The notes below the pieces were generated by a model. That model saw nothing but the letters and a program-made list of their open reading frames with translations. It had not been told where the DNA came from and made no database searches. 64,000 nt of DNA from Liolophura sinensis (lineage: Eukaryota > Mollusca > Polyplacophora > Chitonida > Chitonidae), in contig NC_088295.1 in the NCBI RefSeq assembly GCF_032854445.1, positions 19,207,385 through 19,271,384 of the forward strand, in the 5' to 3' direction. Positions 12,662 to 25,272 of this stretch are shown piece by piece (the stretch's first letter is position 1; each line of letters opens with the position of its first letter). The position numbers and the translations under genes are program-made.

Positions 12662-15600
12662 TCACTCGATATGTTGGTGTTCCTGCCACAAAACCATCAC
12701 CCTGTTGATGATGTGCTGTCCTGTGGAGGACACTGTGAACATATAGGTACTACAGGCACAGACAAACACCCATGCCAGCCATAGCAGGTAATCTGTCTCT
12801 GGGATGGGCACACTTGGCAGAGGCCCCTCGTAATCTTGATCTTCCAACACAACAGAAACATTGGGATCCAGACCTGATAACAAAACAGAATCACAAATCA
12901 TCACAGCTTTTCATCCTTCCTGGTAAATTTAAAACTGATTACTTAAAAAGAGAATGACTGTAGTACTCGTATGACCTTGTGATCTGCATGTAACATGATC
13001 ACACTTAAAAAGCTACATGTTATACACAAGGGCCTGGTTGCTCAAAACTGTTTTAAGATTTAATACCAGATTTAACTTTAAGCTAAATCTTCAATATTGT
13101 ACTTAGCCCAAGAATAATTGTGTAACATTATATTAAATGTGAACTAAATCTGCTGCTTTTATACTCTAACATTGGACAACGGCACTCACTTCTGAATTGA
13201 GCTAAAATCTTAAAGCGAGGTAGTTGGATAAGTTAGAAAAATATTATTTTCCCTCACTTGTTTTGAAACGATTATTTGGATCTGTTTGATGGTCTTTTCA
13301 ACCATACGCTGTCACAGTTTACTGGCCATTAATATGTAACGAAATCACAATGCGTCTGTTGGCATCCTTCATGGCTGACTATCGACGCATCTTGACAACA
13401 GAATTTCCACATTGCCTGAACTTTCAGATAGTCTTGCCTTACTGACAATCCCTGTCGAAAAGAAATCACGACTGAACTAGTGACACTGACTGTTGCTCAA
13501 CTTACTGCAGTAACTTTTTCCTTACATGTTAAAGAAAAACTTTGAGGCTTACTTGACAATTTCAGCTTTACGTGCATCTTATCTTTCCATCTCTGTTTTC
13601 AATACATCCTCTCAATCTCAACTTATCCCTCTCTCTATCCTGCACGCATTTTCTATTTTTCTTCCATGCAGGCTCAATTGGCTTTTCTCTTCAGTACCCT
13701 TTATCATCTACCGGCACATTGATTGACAGCTATTGCATCAAATGATCACAACAATACATTTCCAAATGGACCCGAATCTATCATGGTAGCAATCGAGGAC
13801 TGGTAGTTGGTAAACAAAAAAGCAGTCGCCTTGAAAATTCAGCCCGAAAGTTAAAAGTTTACTACACAATATGGGACATAGCGGGAAGCTGTAATTTTGC
13901 ACATATGCTGTATTCAACGAACTCAATCATATTATGGAGTTTCAAATTTCAAACCTTGATCCAACTACCTCGCTATAAATATAAAATATAAGCTAATACC
14001 AGTATTAGCTACTACACTTTCAAATAACTGGGCCAAGTAGTGTAACTACACAACTCCTAGCGACAATACCCATGTACTATGTTAACCTAATCAATGAAAC
14101 ATAAGGTTTCTACATGTATCTGCCCTACAGAAACATCGCCTCAACTTGATATAGTGCTTCAAATCACTCAAGACTAGCATTAAGGCCTTTCATGCACCAC
14201 AAAATTAAGTTCCTGTTCCTTCAGTGTATGTGTGATTGTACAAGTATTATTATTATTACAGCAGCATGTTTATATTGTACTTAATCTAGGTCAATTTGTA
14301 AAACAACTTTTACAACATATCCAGAGAAATACCTATAAAACAGCAAATGTGAATTTGTCCACCATTTATGAAGTAGTGAGTTTTTTAATACTTCATAAAC
14401 TGATGCGTAAATATTTAGGGCAGCTTATGTAAGACATGCTGTGTTATGCTGCCCATCATAACAGAGTTAAATGAACACCTGTGGCTACGTGTAGACAACA
14501 ATTGGATCATCTTAACCAATGAATCCAGGACAGCCAGCCAGCCAGGCTCGGAGAGTTCACTGTAATACTTCTACTCTTCAATATTTTCTGCATGTTTGCA
14601 AAGTGTTTATTCAAGCATATTCTCAAGGTATTATTCTTTGTAGATTGTTAAAATCATACATTTTGTTAAGCTCTAAAATTGGCCATTCCAATCAGTGTAG
14701 CTTTGTCCCAAAATTACATTACAAATGTGCATAAATTGCACTGAAAGTTGCTCATTCATACGCGAATAGGGGAATCAGGGTACACCACTATCATTTAGAT
14801 CAGGCCAATATAACATCAACTGATAACTTTATCTCTCATATTGATAGCTCACTGCCCCTGATCTCTGCTCCACATTTTCCCGCATTTGCCTGTCATTCTA
14901 AAAGGGGCCTACAGAATGAATTATAATTTGATGCAATTATTTGTTTAGTGCTTTGCTCGAGAATTTTTCACTTTATGTATAATGGCCACTAGGTTTATGG
15001 GTGGAGGCGATCAAAGTGCCAGCGAGAGCTGGATTTGTAGACACAACTTATAAGTTAACAGGTGTCTTACAGCCTACAGATAGGATTAGATATAGATATC
15101 ATTTCTACTATCCACAAATTTCCTGTCCTTGGCCGGTTTTGAATCCACCCCTTGTGTTCTAGTTACCACATTTTTATTTAATCAAGGTAGCAATGTCCAA
15201 CACCATCTACCTCGCTTTACTGATGCCCATTAGCTATTCAAAGCCCTAAACTTTTCTCCATAAATATGCATGATTCATGGCCCAATCAGGCTCCACTTTA
15301 CAAAGGTTGACTGGCACCATAGTTACTGACACCACAGTGATTTTCCCTGGCAGAAGAAAAGTAGGTTTTCTGAACACTTTTCTATGTACAGTAAAGCAAG
15401 GGTGATTACAAAGCCAATAGCACAGTATCAACCTTGCTGGCAGGAAGATGTGTTGCCATGGTAGCCATTAATATGCATAATTGGAGGTACACACATCATG
15501 TTACCAAAATGTATCTATTCGTCAAAAATTAAATACTGCAGCTTCAAAATAGCAAAAAGGTATTTAGCTACCGGCACTAGAAGATCAAAACAATCTGGTT

Positions 15601-18600
15601 AAAATGGTAACCTTGTTGAACAAGTGTAATTAAATATGCAGATATCTACCACACATTAACCATGTACCTCCAACACCAGGAGTTATAGCTTGGACAGAAA
15701 GACATATTCGAGTCCATACCATGATGGCAACTCCTATATTGGACCACCATCGCCTTTGTCACAGCATATTACAATATCTCACAAATATGTATCTGTACAT
15801 AATATATCAAACTTGTAAATCTTGGACAAGTTTATGTTTTGACACATGGTATCATCCATATGTACGATTCACCGAATATGAACCCTGAGTTCTGGCCTGA
15901 CAGATAAAAACTGCTACAAAATCATATATAAATAATATTAAGTACATGTTGAGTAAAACTAGCTTTTAGGTCATTTATTTTTTCAGGTCAATATCCAAAA
16001 AATAAAACATTTTTAGAATTGACATAACATAGCCATATTGTGAATGTCTATATATATAAGCAAAAAAATTAAATTTTATATTTGAAAATATGATGACATA
16101 TGTCAAAACTGACCAGAGAGATGGCCAAGTCCTCCTTCAGGATTACATTTACATGAAATTACTGTGACTCAGATAAAAACATGCCAAAACAATTCATTAC
16201 CATCATGACACATAAACCCATTAAATACCAATAATGAGATTGTGATAATATCTCATAACAAAGGAAAGAAACTGGTTTCTTAAAGCTATGCATCAGATAT
16301 GCATGTACCACAACTGAACACTTTCACCACAGACCACAATGATGTTTTAATCAATTAGCCAGAAAATAAATGACTTCCTTGAATTGCCAATCTAGAGATT
16401 TACCATTAGACAGAATATGTACTCACATTTGGTTGACCTATGATTTGGCCTACTAAACGCAATGATAACACCAGATAACAAGGTTAGTTTGTGACTGTCT
16501 ATATTGAAAAATACCTATCAAAAGGGGCAAAAGGTGGAACACTATTACACAGTCCATACGCACACAATGCTTTTAACTGTTACAACATTAGCAGTGAACA
16601 ACTTTGAATGAAAGATGCAGTCAGTGAATATCCACAGGCTGTCAGACCTGATTACTTCTGCATGTCTATTTATTTATATTGTACATGTATCAATGATGCG
16701 GATGTCTGGCATGAAGGTTCGGCGATCCCAAGAGCTACACAGCCAAACATGAACTTAGGATTTCAGAAAGTAATTTTTTTGTCATTTTCTTTACTGGATA
16801 GCCCTCTGAAAAGTAGGACAGGTGGGAGGGTTGGATAATGTTCTGCAAGTCAAATATGACTCCTGATCGAAAGAATTAAGTCATATAATGTTGTTAAAAA
16901 AGCTGGCCAAGGATCAAAAAATCCCAAAACAATTGGTCTCCACATGGCAATGTCAAAAAACTGTGCCACATGTGATGGATCAGGCCAAAACCATTCTGAA
17001 CTTGAACACTCGTCAGGCAAATTATCACTGAACAATCCTAACGTAACATTATTAAGAAACAAGATTAAAGTCATAAAATTAAGAGACCCTATTGCCTTCC
17101 AGTCGGTAGGCTGAAAGATTCCACTTCTAATCAACAAATCTGTCCAACATTTGTATACTGCACTCTAAATGCCACAATGGAAGAATACAATAAGAAGACG
17201 GACACTTTGATAGGGGCAGGAAAGCAGACGCCCTTGGGGTGAAGCAATGGCTTTTAAGGTAGCATTCATGGCTTCAAAAAGTTCTTTTCCTTTTTATTTT
17301 CCTTAAAACCATGCTCTTTTTTTATTGTACTGTTTTCATATATCCTTCAGCCCTAAAATAAAAGTCAATTCAGCAGAGACATGTTTCAGTCAAGCTAGTC
17401 AATACAATTCTGTTCTAAATCTCTTTGGTCACTTACCTGTTAAATTCTTTACAAACTGTACGAAGTTGTCAAATGATCTTGTGGACTGGTTAAATTTGAC
17501 TACAGCTCTCGACTGATGAAACAGGAGGACATTCGGCACAGACACAGTACCAAACCGGGCATTCAAACTGAAATAAAGTCAGATAAATTCTTAACATACG
17601 ACTGGTCTCATAAAACACTGCAATAAAGGTAAACATTGCTAAATGCAATTTGTTCACAAGGGTATCCCTCTAGCTGCAAAGGGCTATTCACTGGCCGATC
17701 AGTTTGCTTGTATTAATGACACAACCTAGGATTCAATTATTCCTATTTTTTTTTTCTTATGGTATTATTTATTTATTTGATTGGAGTTTTACGCCATACT
17801 CAAGAATTTTACTAATACAACGGCGGCCAGCTTTATGGTGGGACGAAACCACTCTGAGAACAGAAAACGACCATTCCCAGGACCTCTGAGTCAGCTACAG
17901 CTTTAAATCTGAAGATTCTATGGTGCAAGGGGTGGTTTTGTCCACTTACAAACCAGACAGCTGCAACTTGTACACGTATGTATGTATGTATGTAGAATAT
18001 TTCTAAGAACAGTGTGAAACTCCAATAAATTTAATTTTTTTAAATTTTCTTCTTTTTTTGCTTAGTCTAGTGTAAGTTAAAGGATCACAGAGATCAAGAT
18101 CTTTGATATTTAGATACCTTAAGAGTGTTGACCTCTGAAAACTGTGGCCTTCCAATAAGATTTAAAGTTGTGAAATGTATTAGATGTCATTGTAAAACAA
18201 CATAAATGTGAATAAAATGCAAATTCTTTATGTGTGTCTTAAATTATGAATATTTTAATGATACAAAATCATCTTTGAGATGACCTAGGGCCTTGGGATC
18301 AATTTGAGAGTCTCCCAACTTTGAGGCGGACGCTGTAACCATCAAGCTACCAAAGAGGTCAGGTGCCTGATGTGGTTTTTGTATTATAGTTGGTTGGCTT
18401 AAGGGTCTAACACTGCCACAGCGGTGTTTGTTGTGTACCCCGATATCGCTGAACCTTGTTTCCTACCTCGTCAAATCCCTCCAATGCTGCACATTCTCGG
18501 GATTTTGACACAGGTTCAGTGGTTTCAGGTTACATAACGAACACCAAGACATAGGTGTTCAAGTCTACTCTACCAAAAAAAAAATAAAGAAAATGCAACA

Positions 18601-20980
18601 AAAACTGCATATTTCATGCTGCCATTCTATTTTACTCGCTGCACAATTTAGTATTAAGTCAACCAATCTGAGATTGCCCTGATGTTAGTTTTGCAAACTT
18701 TTGTCATCAGAGCGCGCTTTTTTCAAAAACTTCATGCAGTTACCTGCCCTTGTCAAATTTGTCAAGCCTAAGTCTTTTTGATCATTACCAAAGACTTATG
18801 TGGCCTAAACAGCTGATTGACATTGTGCTTTCAGTAAATTCACAGAGGTACAGGCAAGGGATATGTGTGACCGAAAACTTATGGCTGTGGAAATATATAT
18901 CTCCACTGCAAAAGAATGTTTGCTTTTACAATGGATTAAAGCCATCTATGCAGCTAAACAAAATTCTACCCAACCTAACACAGGGACCAATCTCAAACTA
19001 TTTGTCAACTTACTTGCTAAAGTGAATAGCATCTACTGCAAGGACATCTAGGTTAGGGTAGGCTCGTCCTAATGCATTGTAATGGGGTGCAGTTTGTGCA
19101 CTGAAATGACACCAAGGGGCAAAGAACATAACAAGCACACAATCTGACCTACTCTCATTGGTCTTAAAACTAATTCTGTTTAAGAGTTCTGTGCCATTCA
19201 CAATTTTCACAATTGCTGTGTCATTTTCAGTCACATTTTTTCCATGGCACTGAAATTTTAGCTTCTTTGCTGTTTTTTCCACTTCTGCATTAAGGGAGCC
19301 ATTTTCACTGGTTTGCACTTCAAGCATGGGGTCTGTCAGATTTTCAAGCACAACTGGAGTCTCAATTTCTAGCATTGCCATTGGTGTTGCCTCTTCTGTC
19401 ACTTCCTCATCAGCTGGCTTTACTTCACTGCTTTTACCATTGTTGAACTCCTCTAATACTGGTTGAATAACAGTTCTTAGAATATTCTCTAAACTGAAGA
19501 AACCACTAGCACTGTCATTTTTAGAATCCTCCAAAATGCTCTCATCACTACCTAATGCTTCAACTTTGTTGATTTCATTTTGTGCCTCGTCTACATCTGT
19601 TCTTTCAGTCGTATCGCGTTTTAACTCATCACCAGCATTCTGATCGTTAGCTTCATCCCCAGCATCCACAGATACATCTTCCCCATCATCTAATGTATCC
19701 CGCTGACTTGAGAGGTCGCTTGCAGCCACTGTTAACACTCTGTTTACAGCATCAGTTTGTTCGTCCTCTTCTGATGAAGCACATGTAACCAACACTGCTG
19801 AAAAAAAAAAAATGTTTTTAAAATTTATTTTTCTTTAACTCAACATTTAGTGCTCATAAATGTATATGTACCGGTACACTAATATATCAACAATCATTTT
19901 AACTTAAATTTTTTATTTGTATTTTTATAATTTATCTCTGCTGTTGCAGTGGAGTAAAAATGAAATTAGTATGTATGTAACTCATCTATCAATTCAGTGG
20001 GGCAACCGTAGGACTTACACCGCGAAAGCCTTCCTAAAATGTCGACTTTCTGATTGAGGGCATTTATCCATAAATATCTTCAAAATTAAGCCACAATGCA
20101 AAGCAAAAGTTGTACTGAGTGTACAGAGTGTATATCAAACTCACCGAGGCCAAAAACCCCAGTGACAATCTTTTTCTTTTAGTGATTATGATTTTTTTTT
20201 AACATAGTTCAGACCAAAGACATCATGTTTTGAAATGAAGTATACATGTCAAACAGATGAAAATAAGAAATTGCGAGATCATTTAGCATCGCTAATTCCG
20301 TATATATTATGTGGACTCTCAGTACAACTTTTTTTGCTATGCAACATGGCTTATTTTTGAAGAAATTTCGCGATAAATGTCCTCAATGAGAAAGTGGGCA
20401 TTTTAAAAGGCTTTCGCTTTGTAACTCTCATGGCTGCGCCACTCGACAGATAGATGGCTTACATACACTGCAACTAAAATAAAATGCAAATGTACAGCCG
20501 TTGTGGGATTATCCTTGTCCTGAGTCAGCTATTTGTTGAGATTATGGTGGAAGGAATTCAGATAAATATGAAATACTCTTCTGTAGGTTCGTATAGTGTA
20601 CAAAGTGACAAGAATTTAGCCAAATATATACATTGTAGTTGTACTGTTCGCGTTTGTTTAAGTGTACCGCACATGATTGAACTTCAAGTTCAGTGACGTA
20701 GCAGAAAGCGTGCGTATGGCTGGAACAAGATGAGCATATGCGAAGTGCACCTGTCCTCCCTCCTAAAAATTTGGACAGCCCCTGAATATGATTATCATCC
20801 CATCTTAATTGACACATATCAAAAGAAGCCGATGATAAACCACCATGAAATAAAATGCACAAGAAGAAGCTCAGTGAAATCTTTCCGTTGAGGTATGCGA
20901 GAGTACACTGCAAACATACCAAAGCAAAGCAGAATAAAGTATTTCGACAACGGCCCCACGCTTAGCTCATTTGACGCCAT
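12662..20980 (-). CDS. TXNDC15: TXNDC15, thioredoxin-domain transmembrane protein (four exons)
   Basis: Complete gene of 395 codons. Coding exons: 20980-20920, 19797-19014, 17567-17437 and 12873-12662, all with GT-AG borders and compatible phases. Exon 1 joins exon 2 to give a signal peptide (MASNELS...ILLCFAVLVTCA, about 34 residues). A long acidic, low-complexity lumenal region of roughly 170 residues follows, then a thioredoxin fold with VMFFAPWCHFSAQTAPHYNAL and, in exon 3, FGTVSVPNVLLFHQSRAVV. Exon 4 adds a transmembrane helix (YLLWLAWVFVCACSTYMF) and a short tail. As in vertebrate TXNDC15, the active site has one cysteine (WCHFS) and no CXXC, so it is unlikely to be a normal oxidoreductase. 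The human protein is linked to ciliary disease. Introns contain foldback elements and SINE fragments listed separately. It is divergent with an elongase gene. Confidence 0.93.
13030..14034. mobile_element. Probable non-autonomous DNA transposon in TXNDC15 intron 3
   Basis: The outer ends are imperfect inverted repeats: gggcctggttgctcaaaa on the left and, on the opposite strand of the right end, ggcccagttatttgaaa. An inner perfect inverted 15-mer (gcgaggtagttggat) lies at 13215-13229 and 13959-13973. Both ends are flanked by aag, a possible 3-bp target duplication. No transposase frame was seen. The arms are unequal in length, so the boundaries are tentative. Confidence 0.45.
17764..17890 (-). 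repeat. Truncated SINE, minus orientation (TXNDC15 intron 2)
   Basis: Contains atttatttatttgattgga, gttttacgccatactcaag, acggcggccagctttatgg and a ggacgaaacc block matching the 3' half of the window's SINE family. The tRNA head is missing. Confidence 0.65.
17972..17995. repeat. (GTAT)n microsatellite
   Basis: Short run of about five gtat units in TXNDC15 intron 2. Confidence 0.8.
18285..18362 (-). repeat. tRNA-like SINE head (TXNDC15 intron 2)
   Basis: Read on the minus strand this has tggtagcttgatggttacag (A-box-like) followed about 40 bp later by ctctcaaattgatccc (B-box-like). It does not fold as a complete tRNA by eye and is more likely a decayed SINE head than a functional tRNA gene. 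Confidence 0.35.
18423..18547. repeat. Small foldback element (TXNDC15 intron 2)
   Basis: The left end ggtgtttgttgtgt pairs with the right end acataacgaacacc. Further in, cgctgaacct pairs with aggttcagtgg. The whole 125-bp segment is an imperfect hairpin, typical of a very short MITE remnant. Confidence 0.5.
19981..20457. mobile_element. Foldback/MITE-like element in TXNDC15 intron 1
   Basis: The left arm from 19981 and the reverse complement of the right arm ending at 20457 align over roughly 170-200 bp. Shared blocks include gcgaaagcctt, aaaatg(t/c)c(g/c)actttct, attgagg(g/a)catttat, atttcttcaaaa-like and agttgtactgag. The similarity may continue outward by a further 30-40 bp. There is no coding frame. 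It is a long-armed foldback DNA element within a gene intron. Confidence 0.6.
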
Positions 20981-21196
20981 TTTGACTAAAGCACGTGGGT
21001 TCAGCCACGACATTAAATAACTACAATTTGATTGGCTTACGATTCTCAGTTGACCATAACAACCAATGGGCGTCGACGTTATAGATGCATTCAGCCATTT
21101 TCACCGGTCGAAGTATCAGTGAAACCGCAGGTGCGGGACGAAGTAGAGTGTGGATAGAGCAAGGATCCTCCACCGAAAACCACGATCCCAACCGAC
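20981..21196. promoter_or_regulatory. Bidirectional promoter between TXNDC15 and the elongase
   Basis: The two start codons point away from each other and are separated by 216 bp. Within it are an E-box (cacgtg, 20992-20997), a CCAAT box in minus orientation (attgg, 21031-21035) and one in plus orientation (ccaat, 21063-21067). No clear TATA box is seen, as is common for shared promoters. Confidence 0.55.
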
Positions 21197-22024
21197 ATGG
21201 AGCGACAGCTTGCAATTACCATGACAGATGTCAATTATTCTGTTGTGTTCGACTTCGAAAAGAAATTTAACGACAAGAATTTTAATGAATATATGAAGGA
21301 AAACTGGATGGACAGCATTATATACTCAGTGTTGTACATGCTGTTAATTTTCGGAGGAAGACATTTCATGGGCACGCGACCACGGTACGAGCTCCGCCCA
21401 GCTCTTGCCATTTGGAGTGGTACTTTGGCCTTATTTAGTATAGCTGGCACTATAAGAACACTTCCAGAAGCTATTGCGGCTATCCGAAATCACAGCTTAC
21501 AATATTCTGTGTGTGTGCCAAGTGTCTACTTCCAGGACGTCACCAAGTTTTGGTCCTGCATTTTTGTGGCATCAAAAGTTTTTGAACTAGGTGACACAAT
21601 ATTCATCGTCTTACGAAAACAGCAGTTGATATTCTTGCACTGGTATCATCACATCACAGTACTGATCTACTCGTGGTACAGCTATAAGGATTACATCGCG
21701 CCAGGCCGCTGGTTTATGGTGATGAACTTTGTTATCCACTCTTTCATGTATTCGTATTATACCCTTCGAGCGCTCAAGTTCAATGTCCCATCTTACGTGA
21801 ATATCTTCATCACTGCAATGCAACTGACGCAGATGATTTGTGGATGTGCTATAAATGTTTGGATTTTCCAAATCAAGGGTCGTGGGGAAACTTGTCATCA
21901 GACTTATGGTAACATAAATCTCTCGTCATTAATGTACTTTAGCTATTTTGTACTCTTTGCACATTTCTTCTATTCAACTTATGTTCTGAAGAAAGACCGT
22001 GGGAAGGTAAAAAAGAGCATGTAA
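21197..22024 (+). CDS. ELOVL6-type fatty-acid elongase, copy A (intronless)
   Basis: 275-residue ER membrane enzyme that catalyses the condensation of malonyl-CoA with saturated and monounsaturated acyl-CoA. The ELO signatures are in order: IFGGRH near residue 51, KVFELGDT (127-134), the catalytic histidine box HWYHH (148-152), MYSYY (184-188) and TQM (211-213). Several hydrophobic helices span the protein. It ends in KKSM, a KKXX ER-retrieval signal. The family's ELOVL6 branch fits best: the beginning YSVVFDFEKKFN and the spacing match vertebrate ELOVL6. The whole coding sequence is one exon, unlike vertebrate ELOVL6, suggesting an origin by retroposition or old intron loss. It shares its 5' region with TXNDC15. 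A near-identical paralogue lies at 33610-34437. Confidence 0.93.
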   Translation: MERQLAITMTDVNYSVVFDFEKKFNDKNFNEYMKENWMDSIIYSVLYMLLIFGGRHFMGTRPRYELRPALAIWSGTLALFSIAGTIRTLPEAIAAIRNHSLQYSVCVPSVYFQDVTKFWSCIFVASKVFELGDTIFIVLRKQQLIFLHWYHHITVLIYSWYSYKDYIAPGRWFMVMNFVIHSFMYSYYTLRALKFNVPSYVNIFITAMQLTQMICGCAINVWIFQIKGRGETCHQTYGNINLSSLMYFSYFVLFAHFFYSTYVLKKDRGKVKKSM

Positions 22025-25008
22025 TTCTCAAAAAAACCAAAAGGAACAGTAACTTGCCATTGTCAGAGTATCAGCCACCTGGGGAATATTCTCTGGAATA
22101 ACTCTGAGAGTGTGAACAGTACAAATTGCTGGTTGACATGTGCTTTTTAGCCTGAGATAAGCTTATTGTGCAAAGCTTTCAGAAGGCTTACCTAATGCAG
22201 TATATGAACAATTCAACACCTGGTAAATGAACTTGGTTTCAGGGACCCCAAGCACCAAGAGTATTCTCAGGTTTTAACACAATATGCCATTATTTTAGTT
22301 TCATAAGTTATTAACAAGAAGCTTTGTTGGTAGAAAGTTGTCCAGATGTGACTGAGTCTTTTTAACATATCCTTTATGGAATATTTGGTATAGCTACATA
22401 TACTTTCATGTACTACAGACATAGTTGAAGGTATTTGACTCATCCAAGTCTAGTTCTCATGTGCTTCCATTTTGCTATAGATCCAGTATATACTTCACAC
22501 TGTTAACATTTGTTGGATTTGGTTGCACAATGTGCTGAACTGAAAGATAAGAAGGCCTCGTGATGATATGGTAGAGAAGACCTTCATTAGTACTTTAGAT
22601 CTTCAGTGTTGAGCTATGAAGTAAATGTTGCTAATGCAGATACAAGTAATTTGCATTGGAAATAATTCTCGCTTTGATTTCAGAAACCAAGCATAGGTGT
22701 GTTAATCAGTCAGTTTTGACTTACCAATATGCCAATCAGAAATGGATACAGTAATTAGATAATCTTACACCATACACTGGCTTAGTTTACTAACTTTATA
22801 CTAATAATAGGTATTCTATATACTTTTTTTTAATTAGGAGCAATACTATAAAAGTGTATTTATATGTCCCTGGCAAATTGCAGCTATTTCAACATACCAT
22901 TACCCCTTGACAAAAGTGTTTCTTTTGCATTTATTCTTGATTTTATTATTTTGTTGTTGTTGCAGACAATGGTTTGTGATGTGTATAGAGTTTATATCTT
23001 TAATTTCAATATTTTCTTGTCTTGGTTTGCGAGGCGGAGGAGGGTGGGAGTGAGATGGTAGTGGGGTATATGTCAGATTAAATATTTTGTCATATTAAAT
23101 GATCTAGTTTGTAGATTCATATGCTGTGCCATTTCCGGAATGGAAGTTGTCAATAACAGTAAGTTATAATATTTTGCTATGAAAACAACCCAGCTCTCAA
23201 TTGTGATAATTGTTTTGTTGGGCAAACAAATGGATCTAAAGGTGAATCTAAACCAGTGGGAGTAGCTTTTTATTGGGTAGGGAGCAGTTTTGACATTGTC
23301 TTTATAACCAAGCTGTGCATGCAAGACATGCTTGTTTCAGCAATTGTAAGTGGGTCACCCCTGTGCTGTCTGCCACGACTGAATTCTACAGGCCATGTTA
23401 ACTGCCAAAAGTAAAATTATATTTGAAGATCAAGAATAACTTCAAGAGAAAAGGTTTACATATCTAAACTGATGTAGGTGTACTTTTACAGCGAGATGTG
23501 GATAAGTTGTATTAAGTAGTAGTAGTACGCCTCAGTTCCATACATTCTGTTAGTCAGTGTCTGTGTGTGCATACTTGCTCTGGGAGAATTGCTCTACTGT
23601 GACTGTCACACCCGGCTAGGCATTAAGTCAGTTAGCTTTCTTCCAGATCAACATTTAGTGCCAGGATCTGACATTTTGCGTAATAAATGTGAGCTTTTGT
23701 AGTCAGAGAAATTGTAACATCGTCATTTCACAAGAGGATAAGGAAATTAATTGTACTGTCGTATGTATATAAGCTTGACAGTTAAATCATTAGTTCTGTA
23801 CTGCCACCATTCTGTATATGTTTCATTCAGTCGTACATAAGAGACTATCTCTGAGTGTTACACTAATGATGTCACACTCTGCTGTTCATTATTTCTGTAG
23901 GCCCACTATTCAATACATGCTTCATGTAGCCATTCAGACAGTCTCTAGTTATGTTACACTAGTCTGCTGTCACACTGAGCTGATGGAACTTTAGACTATG
24001 CTGAACCTGTAAGTCCAGGCCCACATTGGCATTGATGAGTGTTTACATGAACCAGGTATTAAGAACAGTTTGTGATGACAGTTGATGCACATCATGGTGT
24101 GAATTCTGATGGCTGTTACCTACTTTTTCTAAACCGGGATCACAATATAAGGTAGTGTGTGACTAAAATCATCAGATTTCGTTAACATGAAAATAAAAGT
24201 TAATAAGCGGAGTTGGCATTTCAGATCTCTGGAGAGTTCATGCAGGTTTGGTCATAACAGGCAGGGGCTTTCGCACGCTAACATGGCTGAAAGACGTGAT
24301 GTTATGGGAGCTGCTAACAGCACCGTTGAGCCAACAGACACGCCTATGCAAGATGTATACTCAATCTAGCAACTAGAAACCTTATCTTTTAGCAGTGTTA
24401 GTTTATGAGAGCCCCCACCTTGTCTCGCCCAAACATGCGTCCACTTGCGAGACTTCTGAAATGCCAACTAGGTTTATACTGAATCTGCTGGGAACAGATA
24501 CCTGTCATTGACCGCAAGCAGAGATCCTTGGAATAATGTATTTAAGTTACTGTAAATCATTGATTCACCCCATGTACCTTACCACATTTGAACCACTATG
24601 CATTTTTAAACCACTATATATGGTATAATTTTAACTGTATGTACTAATGAATGGCATTACATGTACTCAGTGTAAAGTATGAGATGGCTCAATGTTTTTA
24701 ATGTAACAGTTCAAGCTGACACAAGCTGTATACACAGCGGTGTAGCAGCTTCATGGTTTATACCTACACAGTTGTTTTTTCATGTAATACACATAAACAC
24801 GTCTAATTAAATTTGACATTGTATGTGTACATGTAGAAGACTTCCTTGCCCATAAGGAATGGTGGCTTATATTGTAATTTCGTTTTGTATATGTCCTGTT
24901 CTAGTTAACATGGATGAATTTCCCATTATCAGTCATGTTTGCTTGATAAGGGGTGCCATGGATATCAAAGGAAGGCATACTGATATTATGCTGTTTTATT
25001 TAAGTAAA
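22025..25008. other. 3' flank of elongase A, no gene recognised
   Basis: The first ~350 bp resemble the flank of copy B, so the duplication includes 3' untranslated sequence: shared phrases include gaacaattcaaca and tttcataagttattaac. A polyadenylation hexamer aataaa occurs at 23682-23687. The remaining AT-rich stretch has no recognisable protein; several open frames of 60-85 codons look accidental. Confidence 0.4.
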
Positions 25009-25272
25009 CATCTGAGGCGGTTAGCACGCCAGCGCGACGCAATGACCCAGCAGTCTTTCACCAATGCCGTCGCTGTAAGTTCAAGTCAAGCTCATGCTGC
25101 CTTTGTCTCTGGCTGTACCTGGGAAGTTCTGCCAGCAGCCTGTGGATGGTCACGGGTTTCTCCTGGGCTCTGCCCGTTTTCCTGCCACCATAATGGTTGC
25201 CGCCGTCCTATAAAAGAAATATTCTCGAGTACGGCGTAAAACACCAATCAAACAAATACTTGTAAGTAAATA
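25009..25272 (+). repeat. Full-length tRNA-headed SINE, plus orientation
   Basis: The clearest copy. The head has an A-box-like tctgaggcggttagcacg and a B-box-like gtaagttcaagtcaag. The body includes tgggaagttctgccagcag, cctgtggatggtcacggg and cgccgtcctataaaag. The 3' end has tattctcgagtacggcgtaa, acaccaatcaaac and an aaat-rich tail. Related copies lie at 2354, 2641, 17764, 28857, 32368, 34829, 41008, 43911, 50575, 53043, 53714 and 62806. Confidence 0.85.

Noticed and set aside
16850-17137. 95-codon minus-strand frame with hydrophobic and tryptophan-rich stretches
   Set aside because: It lies wholly within TXNDC15 intron 3. The flanking exons join in phase without it, and no family or start context supports it.
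20542-20922. 126-codon minus-strand frame overlapping TXNDC15 exon 1
   Set aside because: It reads through the exon 1 donor into the intron. The exon 1 frame with a GTATGT donor and a proper signal peptide explains the region better.
21611-21898. 95-codon antisense frame in elongase A, repeated at 34024-34311 in copy B
   Set aside because: It is conserved only because the DNA of the two copies is nearly identical there. It is a shadow of the elongase frame.
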